From contig CAWBOV010000006.1 in the NCBI GenBank assembly GCA_963790525.1, positions 310,001 to 374,000 on the forward strand: a DNA stretch of 64,000 nucleotides, in the 5' to 3' direction. Position numbers and translations under genes: made by a program. The stretch comes from CAWBOV01 sp963790525. Its GTDB lineage: Bacteria > Actinomycetota > Actinomycetes > Mycobacteriales > Jatrophihabitantaceae. Shown here piece after piece: positions 25,119-34,466 of the stretch. Positions within the stretch are counted from its first letter, which is position 1; each line of letters opens with the position of its first letter. A model generated the notes under the pieces. It worked only from the letters and a program-made list of their open reading frames with translations. It searched no databases and was not told the DNA's origin.

Positions 25119-26384
25119 ATGACCGAGTCACAGGTCGGCCGCAATCTGCGCCTGTCCGTCCCGCCGGTGTCGGCGCGGGTGAGCCTGGAGCTCGTCGCCA
25201 GCACGCTCGCGAGGTTGATCGCGAGTCATGCCGCTTCCACGCGCGCCGACCTGGTACGGGTCACCGGGCTGGCCCGATCCACGGTCGCGTCCGCGCTGGA
25301 CCTGCTCGAGCACGCCGGTGTCGTCGAGAACCTCGGCAGCCGGCCGACCCTCGGGCGTGGCCGCCCGGCCGAGGACCTCGGCCTCAGCCCGTCGTTCGGG
25401 CTCATCCTCGTGGCCGATCTGGGCGTGCGCTTCGCCCGCCTCAGCGTGCACGACCTGGGCCAGCAACCGCTCACCGATCACGAGATGCGCCTGGACATCG
25501 CGGACGGGCCGGAGTCGGCACTGGCGACGGTCACCGAGGAGTTCAAGGCGATGCTGGCGGGGTTGAACCACCCGCGCCCGATCCCCCTCGTCCTGGTCGT
25601 GGGGCTTCCCGGCCCGATGGACACCAACCGTGGTATCCCGGTGAAGCCGCCGATCATGCCCGGTTGGGACGGCTACCCGGTCGCCGACGCGCTGCACGCG
25701 GAGTTCGGCTGCCCCGTGCTGATCGAGAACGACGTCAACCTGCGGGCGCTGGGCGAGGCCCGCGCGCTCGCCCCGGATCAGAGCCCGCTGCTCTACATCA
25801 AGGTCAGCACCGGCATCGGCGGTGGGCTCGTCACCGCGACGGGCGACCTTTACCACGGCGCCGACGGTTCGGCGGGCGACATCGGCCATGTGCGCGTGCA
25901 CGGTGCCGACCAGGTGCTCTGTGCCTGCGGGAACTACGGCTGCATCGAGGCGGTCGCGTCGGCGCCGGCCATCCTGCGCCAACTCGGGCAGCTGTCGTCG
26001 GCCGACAGCAAGCTCCCCAGTACGCGGGAGGAACTGATCGCCGCACTGCGGGTCAACGAGAAGGTCACGGTGGGCCTGGTCCGCGAGGCGGCGAGCCGGG
26101 TCGGCGAGGTCGTCGCGAACCTCGTGCACTTCTACAACCCGGCCCGCATCGTGGTCGGCGGCGGCCTGACGGTGCCGAGCGACGACATGCTGGCCGGCAT
26201 CCGGGCGGTGGTCTACCGCCGCGCGCTGCCGCTGGCCACGCGCAACCTCGTCATCAGCCACCCCGCGCTGGGGGAGTGGTCGGGCACCGGCGGCGGGGTG
26301 GTGATGGGCATCGAGCACGCCCTCACCGAGAACGCACTCAGCAAGGCCTTGTCACGTGGCCCGGGAACGTCGGGCCACTGGTGA
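25119..26384 (+). CDS. ROK-family transcriptional repressor
   Basis: A 421-residue regulator with an N-terminal winged helix (STRADLVRVTGLARSTVASA) and a C-terminal ROK sugar-kinase-like domain. The ROK signature pieces are VVGLPGPMD, ENDVNLRALGEA, STGIGGGLV and the zinc site CACGNYGCIEAVAS. Such proteins bind sugars or sugar phosphates and release DNA. The gene sits directly downstream of the importer and upstream of a Gfo/Idh gene, so it is the obvious regulator of this locus. ATG 25119 with GAGGG about ten bases upstream. Confidence 0.9.
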   Translation: MTESQVGRNLRLSVPPVSARVSLELVASTLARLIASHAASTRADLVRVTGLARSTVASALDLLEHAGVVENLGSRPTLGRGRPAEDLGLSPSFGLILVADLGVRFARLSVHDLGQQPLTDHEMRLDIADGPESALATVTEEFKAMLAGLNHPRPIPLVLVVGLPGPMDTNRGIPVKPPIMPGWDGYPVADALHAEFGCPVLIENDVNLRALGEARALAPDQSPLLYIKVSTGIGGGLVTATGDLYHGADGSAGDIGHVRVHGADQVLCACGNYGCIEAVASAPAILRQLGQLSSADSKLPSTREELIAALRVNEKVTVGLVREAASRVGEVVANLVHFYNPARIVVGGGLTVPSDDMLAGIRAVVYRRALPLATRNLVISHPALGEWSGTGGGVVMGIEHALTENALSKALSRGPGTSGHW

Positions 26385-26424
26385 GACGAGAGAACGACAA
26401 TCAGGTGAGACGAGAAGGAGAATC

Positions 26425-27540
26425 GTGAGTTCTGGACCCCTCGGCGTGGCTGTGATCGGCGCCGGCAACATCAGCGACCAGTACCTGTCGGACATGGTGA
26501 CCTACCCCGACCTGCAGGTGCGCTTCGTCGCCGACATGCTGACCGACCGGGCGCGCGCCCAGGCCGACAGGTACTCGGTGGCCGGTGCCGGCTCGGTCGA
26601 CGAGGCGCTGGCACGCGAGGACGTCGACCTCGTCGTGAACCTCACGATCCCGGCCGTCCACGCGGAGATGTCCGCCCGGGCACTGGACGCGGGCAAGCAC
26701 GTGTGGACCGAGAAGCCGCTGGCCACGAGCCGGGAGAGCGCCGAGGAACTGGTGGCCAAGGCAGACGCCCTCGGCCTGCTGCTCGGTGGAGCTCCGGACA
26801 CCGTGCTCGGCCCAGGCATCCAGACCGCGCGGCGGATGATCGAACGCGGCGACATCGGCCGCCCGCTGACCGCTTCGATCGTGATGCAGTCCAGCGGGCC
26901 CCACCACTGGCACCCGAACCCGGACTTCCTGTTCCAGGAGGGTGCCGGCCCGCTGCTGGACATGGGCCCGTACTACCTCACCGCGCTCACCCAGGTCTTC
27001 GGCGCGATCAAGCGAGTCGTCGCCCTCGGCTCGACCGCCGGCCCCACCCGGACGATCGGCTCGGGACCGCGAGCGGGCGAGACCTTCGCCGTCACCGTGC
27101 CCTCCTACGTCGGGGCGCTCTACGAGTTCGCCGGCGGCGGGGTCGCCCAGGCCACGTTCAGCTTCGACTCGGCGCTCGAGCGCGCCGGCGTGGTGGAGAT
27201 CGCCGGAACCGACGCCACCCTCGTCGCGCCCGATCCGAATCAGTTCGGCGGCACCATCGAGATCGTCCGGGCCGCGCAGGCCGAGGGCGCGACGGTGCGC
27301 AGCGCGGTCGCGGTGAAGGCGGGCGCGTCCGGTCGTGGCATCGGGGTGCTGGACATGGCCCGCGCGCTGCGCTCGGGCACCACGCACCGGGCGAGCGGCC
27401 GGCTGGCGTTGCACGTCCTCGACGCGCTGCTCGCGACCGAGGAGTCGATCGTCAAGGGCGGGTTCGTGGACGTGTCGAGCGACTTCCCGGCCGGCGACGC
27501 GCTCCCCGCGGACTGGGATCCGCTGGCGGCGACGCTCTGA
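26425..27540 (+). CDS. Gfo/Idh/MocA-family oxidoreductase
   Basis: A second NAD(P)-dependent dehydrogenase of 371 residues. The Rossmann start VAVIGAGNISDQYLSDM and the catalytic-Lys motif WTEKPLATS are intact, followed by QSSGPHHWHPNPDFLFQ and DMGPYYLTAL, the substrate-domain block. The GTG at 26425 is set by AAGGAG (26415-26420) four bases upstream. The start is 41 bases after the ROK gene. It is distant from the other Gfo/Idh protein at 20441, which suggests two successive or alternative oxidations of the imported compound. Confidence 0.87.
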   Translation: MSSGPLGVAVIGAGNISDQYLSDMVTYPDLQVRFVADMLTDRARAQADRYSVAGAGSVDEALAREDVDLVVNLTIPAVHAEMSARALDAGKHVWTEKPLATSRESAEELVAKADALGLLLGGAPDTVLGPGIQTARRMIERGDIGRPLTASIVMQSSGPHHWHPNPDFLFQEGAGPLLDMGPYYLTALTQVFGAIKRVVALGSTAGPTRTIGSGPRAGETFAVTVPSYVGALYEFAGGGVAQATFSFDSALERAGVVEIAGTDATLVAPDPNQFGGTIEIVRAAQAEGATVRSAVAVKAGASGRGIGVLDMARALRSGTTHRASGRLALHVLDALLATEESIVKGGFVDVSSDFPAGDALPADWDPLAATL

Positions 27541-27595
27541 GCAGAGTGCTCTGAGCCGAGTGCCCTGAGCAGAGTGCTCTGAGCCGACCGCTCAG
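27541..27595. repeat. 28-bp direct repeat with hairpins at a convergent junction
   Basis: Directly after the stop at 27540 the stretch GCAGAGTGCTCTGAGCCGA is repeated 28 bases later (27541 and 27569). Each copy can form GAGCA-GAG-TGCTC, and CTGAGC-CGACC-GCTCAG at 27579-27595 overlaps the end of the opposite gene. The location between convergent genes suggests a bidirectional terminator made by local duplication. Confidence 0.6.
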
Positions 27596-28224
27596 CGCAG
27601 AGCGGCCGCGGCCGGGCTGACGGCGATCCCGTCGCGCAGATCCGGGGCCGGCTCCGGGAGCGAGTACGCGGTGCGGGCTCGAACGACGCCGCCCCATGCC
27701 GGTCCGGCGACGTCCTCGTCCCCATCGGCGGGCCAGCCGTCGGAGATCTTCAGCGACCAGCGGTCGATGGGCAGGGCGAGCACCACCGTCGCCGCGAGTT
27801 CCTTGGGAAGGGGGCGGCGGACCTCCGCCACCCGACCCGGTATGAGCGCCTCGGTGAGCAGGTCCAGGGCCCGGAGCTTGGCGTCGGTGTCGGTGATCGC
27901 CGTGCAGGCCCCGAACAGGACGGCGGAGCGGTAGAGCACCGACGACTCGAATGCCGAGCGCGCGACGACGATGCCGTCGTAGGCCGTGATCGCGACCGAG
28001 GCCGGGGCGCCGGCGGTGAGGCGCCGCATCCAGGGAGAACCCGTCGATCCGTGCAGGAGCAAGGTGTCACCGTCGCGCGCCGAGGCGGTCGGGATCACGA
28101 CGGGGGAGCCCGAGGCGTCGCAGACGCCGACGTGCGCGATGTGGACCTCGTCGAGCAGGGCGTCGAGCAGGGACCGGTCGTGACGCTGCTTGTGCGCCTC
28201 GCGGGTCACCGCCGTGGACGTCAT
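27592..28224 (-). CDS. Pyridoxamine-5'-phosphate-oxidase-like FMN-binding protein
   Basis: A 210-residue split-beta-barrel flavoprotein of the NimA/PPOX class. Characteristic pieces are VHIAHVGVCDASGSPVVIPT, LLLHGSTGSPWMRRL, then YRSAVLFGACTAI. Members bind FMN, F420 or haem and often reduce small molecules; the substrate here is unknown. It overlaps the stop of the FAD oxidoreductase gene by four bases and is the last gene of the leftward lrp-aminotransferase-ald operon. Confidence 0.8.
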   Translation of the reverse strand: MTSTAVTREAHKQRHDRSLLDALLDEVHIAHVGVCDASGSPVVIPTASARDGDTLLLHGSTGSPWMRRLTAGAPASVAITAYDGIVVARSAFESSVLYRSAVLFGACTAITDTDAKLRALDLLTEALIPGRVAEVRRPLPKELAATVVLALPIDRWSLKISDGWPADGDEDVAGPAWGGVVRARTAYSLPEPAPDLRDGIAVSPAAAALR

Positions 28225-29585
28225 CGGCCGAGCGCCTTACCCACGAGGACCGCTGCCCGCGAGGGGCGGCCGTGCCTGGCCTCGGCGGAGTCGGCCCAGT
28301 GCATCGCGCGCAGTGCCGCGTTGGCACCCAACCAGCGCAACGGTTCGGGTTCCCACTGCCGTGAGCGGTGGTCCACCCAGGGCAGCTGGGTGAGCGGCCC
28401 CGACCCGCCGGTGATGAGCTCGGCCAGGGTCCGCCCGGCCAGATTCGTGGTGGAGACGCCGTCGCCGACGTATCCACCGGCCCAGGCGACCCCGTTCGCG
28501 CGGTCCAGCCCGACGGAGGCGTGCCAGTCGCGCGCCAGCCCGAGCGGTCCGCCCCAGGCGTGGGTGATGCGCGCGTCTGCCACCGTGGGCAGCAGCTCGA
28601 CCAGGGCCTGGCGCAGGCCGGCGAACACACCCGGATCCTGGTCGTAGCCGGGTTTGACCCGGGAACGGAAGTGGTACGGCGCGCCGCGGCCGCCGAAGAC
28701 GAGGCGCCCGTCGGCGGTCCGCTGGCCGTAGATGATCAGGTGGCGGAAGTCCGCGAACGTCTCCCGCGAGCTCAGACCGATGCGCTGCCACTGGTCCGCG
28801 GTCAACGGTTCGGTGGCGATCATCAGCGAGTAGACGGGGACGATCGCGCGCGCCAGTCCCGGCAGCCGAGGCGTGTAGCCCTCGGTCGCGCGCACGACGA
28901 CGCCGGCGCGCACGGTGCCACGCCACGTGCGCACCTCACCCGGACGGATCGCGACCGCACGGGTCTGCTCGTAGATCGTGACCCCGCGGGCGGCGACGAC
29001 ATCGGCCAGCCCGCGCACCAGTTTGCGCGGGTGGACCGCCGCGCAGTGGGGCGTGTACGTCCCGCCGACCACCGATGTCGCCGCGAGCCGTGCGGTTGCC
29101 GAGGCGGCGTCGAGCAGTGCCAGGTCGGGCTCACCGAAGCCGAACTCGCGGTACTCGGCGACCTCCTCGCGGGCGCGCTCCCACTGCGGCTCCGAGCGGG
29201 CGAGCACGACGGTGCCGCCGAGGGCCCAGTCGCAGTCGATGCCCTCCGCCGCGATCACCCGGCCGATCTCGGCGACCGAGCCCTGCATCGCGCGGTACTG
29301 GTCGACGGCCCCCGCGCGCCCGCTCTCGGCGGCCAGCGTGGACAGCCCGACCGGGTAGAGGGCCGAGCACCAGCCGCCGTTGCGCCCGGAGGCGCCGAAG
29401 CCGGCGTGCTCGGACTCGATCACCGCGATGCGCAGGCCAGGGTCGGCCTCGGAGAGGTAGTAGGCGGTCCACAGCCCGGTGTATCCGGCGCCGACGATCG
29501 CGACGTCGACGTCGATGTCGCCCGACAGCGCAGGGCGATAGGTCTCCGGCGCCCCTCCCCAGAGGCTGCCCTGCGTGTCGCTCAC
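28221..29585 (-). CDS. FAD-dependent amine oxidoreductase (DAO/PuuB-like)
   Basis: A 454-residue DAO-family flavoprotein. The FAD motif is VAIVGAGYTGLWTAYYL, followed by the conserved GFGASGRNGGWCS and later GWAGGYVGDGVSTTNLAGRT-like FAD-binding end. This architecture is shared with gamma-glutamylputrescine oxidase (PuuB) and related amine oxidases, which give an aldehyde, ammonia and H2O2. It begins one base after the alanine dehydrogenase stop. The paralogue at 34467 lies in the divergent operon of the same locus. Confidence 0.87.
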   Translation of the reverse strand: MSDTQGSLWGGAPETYRPALSGDIDVDVAIVGAGYTGLWTAYYLSEADPGLRIAVIESEHAGFGASGRNGGWCSALYPVGLSTLAAESGRAGAVDQYRAMQGSVAEIGRVIAAEGIDCDWALGGTVVLARSEPQWERAREEVAEYREFGFGEPDLALLDAASATARLAATSVVGGTYTPHCAAVHPRKLVRGLADVVAARGVTIYEQTRAVAIRPGEVRTWRGTVRAGVVVRATEGYTPRLPGLARAIVPVYSLMIATEPLTADQWQRIGLSSRETFADFRHLIIYGQRTADGRLVFGGRGAPYHFRSRVKPGYDQDPGVFAGLRQALVELLPTVADARITHAWGGPLGLARDWHASVGLDRANGVAWAGGYVGDGVSTTNLAGRTLAELITGGSGPLTQLPWVDHRSRQWEPEPLRWLGANAALRAMHWADSAEARHGRPSRAAVLVGKALGR

Positions 29586-29586
29586 C

Positions 29587-30702
29587 TCAGGCGAGGACGT
29601 CCGCGAGCGACCGTGAGCCGTAGCCCAGCGCCTCGGCCACAGGTTCGCTCGTCAGGTCACCGGCGTGGGTGCTGAGGCCGGCTGCCAACGACGGGTCGTT
29701 GCGCAGCGCGTCCTTCCAGCCGCGGTTCGCCAGCTCGACGGCGTACGGCAGGGTGACGTTGGTGAGCGCGTAGGTCGAGGTGTGCGGGACCGCGCCGGGC
29801 ATGTTGGCCACGCAGTAGAACACCGAGTTGTGCACCATGTAGGTCGGGTCCGCGTGCGTGGTCGGGCGGGAGTCCTCGAAGCAGCCGCCCTGGTCGATGG
29901 AGATGTCCACGAGCACCGATCCGGGCTTCATCCGCGACACCAGCTCGTTGCTGATGAGCTTGGGAGCCTTGGCGCCCGGCACGAGGACCGCCCCGATGAC
30001 CAGGTCGGCGTCCAGCACCGCCTTCTCCAGCTCGAAGGCGTTGGAGGTCACGGTCTGGCAGTGCCCCTGGTAGATGGCGTCCATGCGGCGCAGTTGAGCC
30101 ACGTTGCGGTCGAGCAGGAGCACCTCGGCCTGCATCCCGATCGCGACGGCCGCCGCGTTCTGGCCCGAGACCCCGGCGCCGATGACGACGACCTTGGCTG
30201 CGTAGACGCCGGGCACGCCGCCCATGAGCACGCCGCGGCCGCCGCCCTGGCGCATCAGGTGGTACGAACCGACCTGCGGCGCGAGCCGCCCGGCCACCTC
30301 GCTCATCGGGGCGAGCAGGGGCAGCGACCCGTCCGGCAGCTGCACCGTCTCGTAGGCGATCGACGTCGTGCCCGCCTTGAGCAGGGCGTCCGCGCAGTCC
30401 TTGCCGGCGGCGAGGTGCAGGTAGGTGAACAGCACCTGGTCCTCGCGCATCCGCGGGTACTCCTCGGCGATGGGTTCCTTCACCTTGCAAATGAGGTCCC
30501 CGACCGCCCAGACGTCGTCGGCGGTGGGCAGGATCGTGGCGCCCGCCGCGGCGAAGTCGGCGTCGGGCAGGGACGAACCCACCCCGGCGCCGGTCTCGAC
30601 GAAGACCTCGTGACCGTTGCGGACGAACTCGTGTACGCCCGCGGGGGTGGCCGCGACGCGGTACTCGTGGTTCTTGACTTCCTTCGGAATGCCGACCTTC
30701 AT
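29587..30702 (-). CDS. ald: Alanine dehydrogenase
   Basis: Catalyses L-alanine + NAD to pyruvate + ammonia + NADH. It is full length at 371 residues: MKVGIPKEVKNHEYRVA at the start, KVKEP and TYLHLAA with active-site Lys and His, then the NAD site VVVIGAGVSGQNAA and the DISIDQGGCFE block. AGGA lies about ten bases before the ATG. Encoded beside an aminotransferase that probably uses pyruvate as amino acceptor, it would return the alanine formed to pyruvate. Confidence 0.95.
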   Translation of the reverse strand: MKVGIPKEVKNHEYRVAATPAGVHEFVRNGHEVFVETGAGVGSSLPDADFAAAGATILPTADDVWAVGDLICKVKEPIAEEYPRMREDQVLFTYLHLAAGKDCADALLKAGTTSIAYETVQLPDGSLPLLAPMSEVAGRLAPQVGSYHLMRQGGGRGVLMGGVPGVYAAKVVVIGAGVSGQNAAAVAIGMQAEVLLLDRNVAQLRRMDAIYQGHCQTVTSNAFELEKAVLDADLVIGAVLVPGAKAPKLISNELVSRMKPGSVLVDISIDQGGCFEDSRPTTHADPTYMVHNSVFYCVANMPGAVPHTSTYALTNVTLPYAVELANRGWKDALRNDPSLAAGLSTHAGDLTSEPVAEALGYGSRSLADVLA

Positions 30703-30754
30703 GAGGGACAGTTCCTTTCGATTCGCGGGAGCGGTGGTCCTGGCGGCGGGCGCG

Positions 30755-32161
30755 TTACAGCCGCGTCCACGCCTCGGTCAGCACAGACCGGAGGATCTGC
30801 TCCATCTCGTCGAATTCTGCCTGACCGCAGATCAGCGGGGGCGCCAGCTGGACCACCGGGTCGCCGCGGTCGTCCGCCCGGCAGTAGAGGCCGTTGTCGT
30901 AGAGCGCCTTGGACAGGAAGCCCCGCAGCAGCCGCTCGGACTCGTCGTCGTCGAAGGTCTCCTTGGTGGCCTTGTCCTTCACGAGCTCGATGCCGTAGAA
31001 GTAGCCGTCACCGCGGACGTCGCCGACGATCGGGAGATCCGTCAGCTTCTCCAGGGTGGACCGGAAGGCACCCTCGTTGGCGAGGACCCGCGCGTTGAGG
31101 CCCTCCCGCTCGAAGATGTCGAGGTTGGCCATCGCCACGGCCGCGGACACGGGGTGGCCGCCGAAGGTGTAGCCGTGCGGGAAGTAGTCCGTGCCGTTCC
31201 AGTAGGGCTCGGCGATGCGGTCGCTCACGATGCACGCCCCGATGGGGGAGTAACCGCTCGTGAGGCCCTTCGCGCAGGTGATGATGTCCGGGACGTAGTC
31301 GAACTTGTCGCACGCGAACATGGTGCCGAGGCGACCGAACGCGCAGATGACCTCGTCGGAGACCAGCAGCACGTCGTACTTGTCGCAGATCTCGCGCACC
31401 CGCTGGAAGTAGCCGGGCGGCGGCGGGAAGCAGCCGCCGGAGTTCTGCACCGGCTCGAGGAACACGGCGGCGACCGTGTCGGGGCCCTCGAACTCGATGG
31501 CCTCCTCGATGCGGTTCGCGGCCCACTGCCCGAAGGCGTCGAGGTCGTCGGCGTGCTCGGTGGCACGGTAGAAGTTCGTGTTGGGGACGCGGAACCCGCC
31601 CGGGGTCAGCGGTTCGAACATCTCCTTGGCCGCGGGGATGCCGGTGATGGCCAGCGCGCCCTGAGGGGTTCCGTGATAGGCCACCGCGCGGCTGATCACC
31701 TTGTGCTTCAGGGGCTTGCCGACCAGCTTGAAGTACTGCTTGGCCAGCTTCCACGCCGTCTCGACGGCCTCGCCGCCGCCGGTGGTGAAGAAGACCTTGT
31801 TCAGATCTCCCGGCGCGTAGTCGGCGAGCCGGTCGGCCAGCTCGATCGCCTGCGGATGGGCGTAGGACCAGAGCGGGAAGAACGCGAGCTCGCTGGCCTG
31901 CTTGTATGCGGCCTCGGCCAGTTCGCGCCGGCCGTGCCCGGCCTGCACGACGAAGAGGCCGGCCAGCCCGTCGAGGTAGCTCCTGCCCTGCGCGTCGAAG
32001 ATCCGCGCACCCTCGCCGCGCACGATGATCGGGACAGGGGACTCCGCGTAGGAGGACTGTCGCGTGAAGTGCATCCACAGGTGGTCGCGAGCCTTGGCAT
32101 TGAGCGCCGCGGCGTCAAACGTGGCCGGCGTGGTGTCGGGGTGCAGTTCGGTGGCGGTCAT
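30755..32161 (-). CDS. Class-III omega-aminotransferase (polyamine or omega-amino acid:pyruvate type)
   Basis: PLP enzyme of the class-III family, 468 residues from the ATG at 32161 (AGGAAGG about ten bases upstream). The PLP-binding Lys is near residue 298 in TCAKGLTSGY. Other conserved parts are FFTTGGGEAVETAWK, AYHGTPQGALAITG, FLEPVQNSGGCFPPP and SDEVICAFGRLG. The closest functional classes are putrescine:pyruvate (SpuC) and beta-alanine:pyruvate transaminases, judged from the overall pattern. The lrp gene lies upstream and ald downstream. Confidence 0.9.
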   Translation of the reverse strand: MTATELHPDTTPATFDAAALNAKARDHLWMHFTRQSSYAESPVPIIVRGEGARIFDAQGRSYLDGLAGLFVVQAGHGRRELAEAAYKQASELAFFPLWSYAHPQAIELADRLADYAPGDLNKVFFTTGGGEAVETAWKLAKQYFKLVGKPLKHKVISRAVAYHGTPQGALAITGIPAAKEMFEPLTPGGFRVPNTNFYRATEHADDLDAFGQWAANRIEEAIEFEGPDTVAAVFLEPVQNSGGCFPPPPGYFQRVREICDKYDVLLVSDEVICAFGRLGTMFACDKFDYVPDIITCAKGLTSGYSPIGACIVSDRIAEPYWNGTDYFPHGYTFGGHPVSAAVAMANLDIFEREGLNARVLANEGAFRSTLEKLTDLPIVGDVRGDGYFYGIELVKDKATKETFDDDESERLLRGFLSKALYDNGLYCRADDRGDPVVQLAPPLICGQAEFDEMEQILRSVLTEAWTRL

Positions 32162-32211
32162 TCGGTGCTGCCTTCCTGTGCGGGGAACCGACCTCACGAG
32201 GGATCGTGAGA

Positions 32212-32679
32212 TCAGCGGGCGCCCCAGTTGTAGGTCTGCTTGGTCAGCTGCAGGTAGAGGAACGACTCCGTGCTCTGAACGCCCTCTATCCCGCGGATCC
32301 GGCCATTGATGATCTTGAGGAGGTGGTCGTCGTCGGTGACGACGACCTCGGCCAGGACGTCGAAGGACCCGGCCGTGATGACGATGTAGACGACCTCCGG
32401 GATGTCGGCGAGCTGCCGGGCGATGGTCTCGACGTCGCCGTTGGCCTTGATCGCGACCATGGCCTGCCGGTCGAAGCCGACCTGGGTGGGATCGGTGACG
32501 GCGACGATCTGCATGACACCGCTCTCGACGAGCTTCTGCACGCGCTGGCGGACGGCAGCCTCGGAGAGCCCCACGGCCTTGCCGATCGCGGCGTAGGGGC
32601 GCCGCCCGTCCTCCTGGAGCTGGCCGATGATCGCCCGGCTCACGTCGTCAGGAGGGTTCCGAGAGCTCGACGGTCTCAT
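32212..32679 (-). CDS. Lrp/AsnC-family regulator
   Basis: A 155-residue feast/famine regulator. The N-terminal winged helix reads SRAIIGQLQEDGRRPYAAIG, then LSEAAVRQRVQKLVE. The RAM effector domain covers the rest (IVAVTDPTQVGFDRQAMVAI, VVYIVITAGSFDVLAEVVV). It is the first gene of the leftward operon and faces the permease gene across a 167-base AT-richer gap, the usual layout of a local amino-acid-responsive regulator. The ATG at 32679 matches family length; an upstream in-frame extension is not supported. Confidence 0.9.
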   Translation of the reverse strand: MRPSSSRNPPDDVSRAIIGQLQEDGRRPYAAIGKAVGLSEAAVRQRVQKLVESGVMQIVAVTDPTQVGFDRQAMVAIKANGDVETIARQLADIPEVVYIVITAGSFDVLAEVVVTDDDHLLKIINGRIRGIEGVQSTESFLYLQLTKQTYNWGAR

Positions 32680-32846
32680 GTGGCGATCTTGACGATCACA
32701 GGCGTGTTTGGCAAGTGATTCCGTCGTTTTCAGTCTTGTTGTCTGCGTAATCCGCTGGAAACACAGCTTCTTCACCCTAGCCAAACAGCCGTGGCGAAGT
32801 TACGGTCTGCATCACCACTGACACGACATCCTCAAGGGGAGCAGCA
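32680..32846. promoter_or_regulatory. Divergent control region between lrp and the permease gene
   Basis: The stretch is richer in A and T than its surroundings. It contains a long-range inverted repeat, TGTTTGGC at 32705-32712 and GCCAAACA at 32780-32787, spaced as Lrp-type octamers might use. AAGGGGAG at 32835-32842 is the permease ribosome-binding site. I see no convincing -35/-10 pair in either direction, though TACGGT at 32801-32806 could be a -10. Confidence 0.4.
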
Positions 32847-34421
32847 ATGACGTCAGCCACGCTCGGCGCCAAGGACACCTCGAACTCGTCCGAAGCCCTG
32901 GAGGAGAAAGCCAAACTCCAGAAACACTTCGGCCGCGCGGACATCTTCTTCTTCCTCGTCTGCACGCTGGTCGGGGTCGACGGCCTGGGCACCCTCGCCA
33001 CCCAGGGTGGGTCGGGCTTCACCTGGCTCATCGTCTCGGTGATCCTCTTCGCCGTCCCCACGGCGCTGATCCTGTCCGAACTGGGTGCCGCCTACACCGA
33101 GGAGGGCGGCCCGTACGTCTGGGTGCGGCTGGCCTTCGGGCACCTCGCCGGCGCGATCAACAACTTCTTCTACTGGGTGACCAACCCGGTGTGGATGGGG
33201 GGCACCCTCGTCGGCACCGCGATCGGTGGCCTCGTCGTGTTCATGAACAACGACAACAGCTGGGGCAAGACGCCGACCTACATCTTCGGCATCGGCTTCA
33301 TCTGGCTCGGCGTGCTGTTCGCCATCCTGTCCTTCAAGGTCGGCAAGTGGGTGGCCACGGTCGGCGCGATCGCCCGCTTCCTGCTGCTCGGCTTCTTCAC
33401 CCTCATCGTCGTCGTGTACGGCGCCAAGCACGGCTTCCACGGCCCGGGCATCGGCGACTACAAGCCCACGAAGTCCAGCTTCGTCCTCCTGGTGCCGCTC
33501 ATCCTCTTCAGCCTGGTCGGGTTCGAGCTGCCGAGCGCGGCGGGTGAGGAGATGGAGGACCCCGCCAACGACGTCCCCGCCGGCATCGCCAAGTCCGTGC
33601 TGGCGACCGCGCTTCTGTACGGGCTGCCGGTCCTCGGGATCCTGGTCGTCCTGCCGGCGAGCCAGTCGACCGGACTGGCCGGTTTCCCCGATGCGCTGAA
33701 ACAGGCGATGACGGTCTTCGGCGGCCATGTGAGCACTGCGAGCGACGGCACGGTCACCTCGACGCTCACCGGGTTCAGCAAGGGACTCGGCTGGATCATG
33801 GGGATCCTGGTCGCGATCGTGGCCTTCACCTCGGGCCTGACCTGGATCATGGGGTCCGACCGCACGCTGGCCGTCTCGTGCTACGACGGCGCGGGACCGC
33901 GGGCCCTGGGCAAGTTCTCCGCCCGCTTCGGTACCCCGCTGCGGGTGAACGTGCTCTCCGGCTGCGTCTCGACGATCATCCTGGTCGCGGCGACGGAGAT
34001 CACCGGTGGCAACGCCTACAAGTTCTTCGCGGTGGCGCTGAACCTGGCCATCTCCACCACCCTGATCTCCTACCTGGGCATCTTCCCCGCAGCGTGGGTG
34101 CTGCGGCGCAAGCGCCCGAACGACCCGCGTCCCTACAAGTCGCCGTGGCTCGGGTTCTGCACCGTCATCTCCGTGATCGCGATCGTCTTCTGCACCATCG
34201 AGACCGTCTTCCCGGGTGCCGGGGACAAGTGGTTCGGCGACGCCTATCGCCCGTCCGATCAGTGGACGCAGGGTGAGAAGTGGAGCTACCTGGGCACCGT
34301 GGCGGTGCCGCTGGTGATCTTCCTGGCCATCGGCGTCTGGTTCTGGATGGCGGGCAAGTCCATCCGGGACGAGGCCGAGTCCATCACCCGCGACGCCGAG
34401 GCGGGCGTGCCGAGCAGCTGA
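32847..34421 (+). CDS. APC-superfamily amino-acid/polyamine permease
   Basis: A 524-residue membrane transporter with about twelve hydrophobic helices. The first is FFFLVCTLVGVDGLGTLA; the conserved ELGAAYTEEGGPYVWVRLAFG loop (here given in part) follows helix 2, typical of APC transporters. GFELPSAAGEEMEDPANDVP corresponds to the helix-6 region, and RPNDPRPYKSP to a cytoplasmic loop. The substrate is inferred from neighbours: an amino acid, polyamine or guanidino compound. It starts the rightward operon and is followed by an FAD oxidoreductase and an agmatinase-like gene. Confidence 0.9.
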   Translation: MTSATLGAKDTSNSSEALEEKAKLQKHFGRADIFFFLVCTLVGVDGLGTLATQGGSGFTWLIVSVILFAVPTALILSELGAAYTEEGGPYVWVRLAFGHLAGAINNFFYWVTNPVWMGGTLVGTAIGGLVVFMNNDNSWGKTPTYIFGIGFIWLGVLFAILSFKVGKWVATVGAIARFLLLGFFTLIVVVYGAKHGFHGPGIGDYKPTKSSFVLLVPLILFSLVGFELPSAAGEEMEDPANDVPAGIAKSVLATALLYGLPVLGILVVLPASQSTGLAGFPDALKQAMTVFGGHVSTASDGTVTSTLTGFSKGLGWIMGILVAIVAFTSGLTWIMGSDRTLAVSCYDGAGPRALGKFSARFGTPLRVNVLSGCVSTIILVAATEITGGNAYKFFAVALNLAISTTLISYLGIFPAAWVLRRKRPNDPRPYKSPWLGFCTVISVIAIVFCTIETVFPGAGDKWFGDAYRPSDQWTQGEKWSYLGTVAVPLVIFLAIGVWFWMAGKSIRDEAESITRDAEAGVPSS

Positions 34422-34466
34422 TCCGCTAAGGAGGGTCGGCACGCTCATCGAAGCAGGAAGCGGGAC

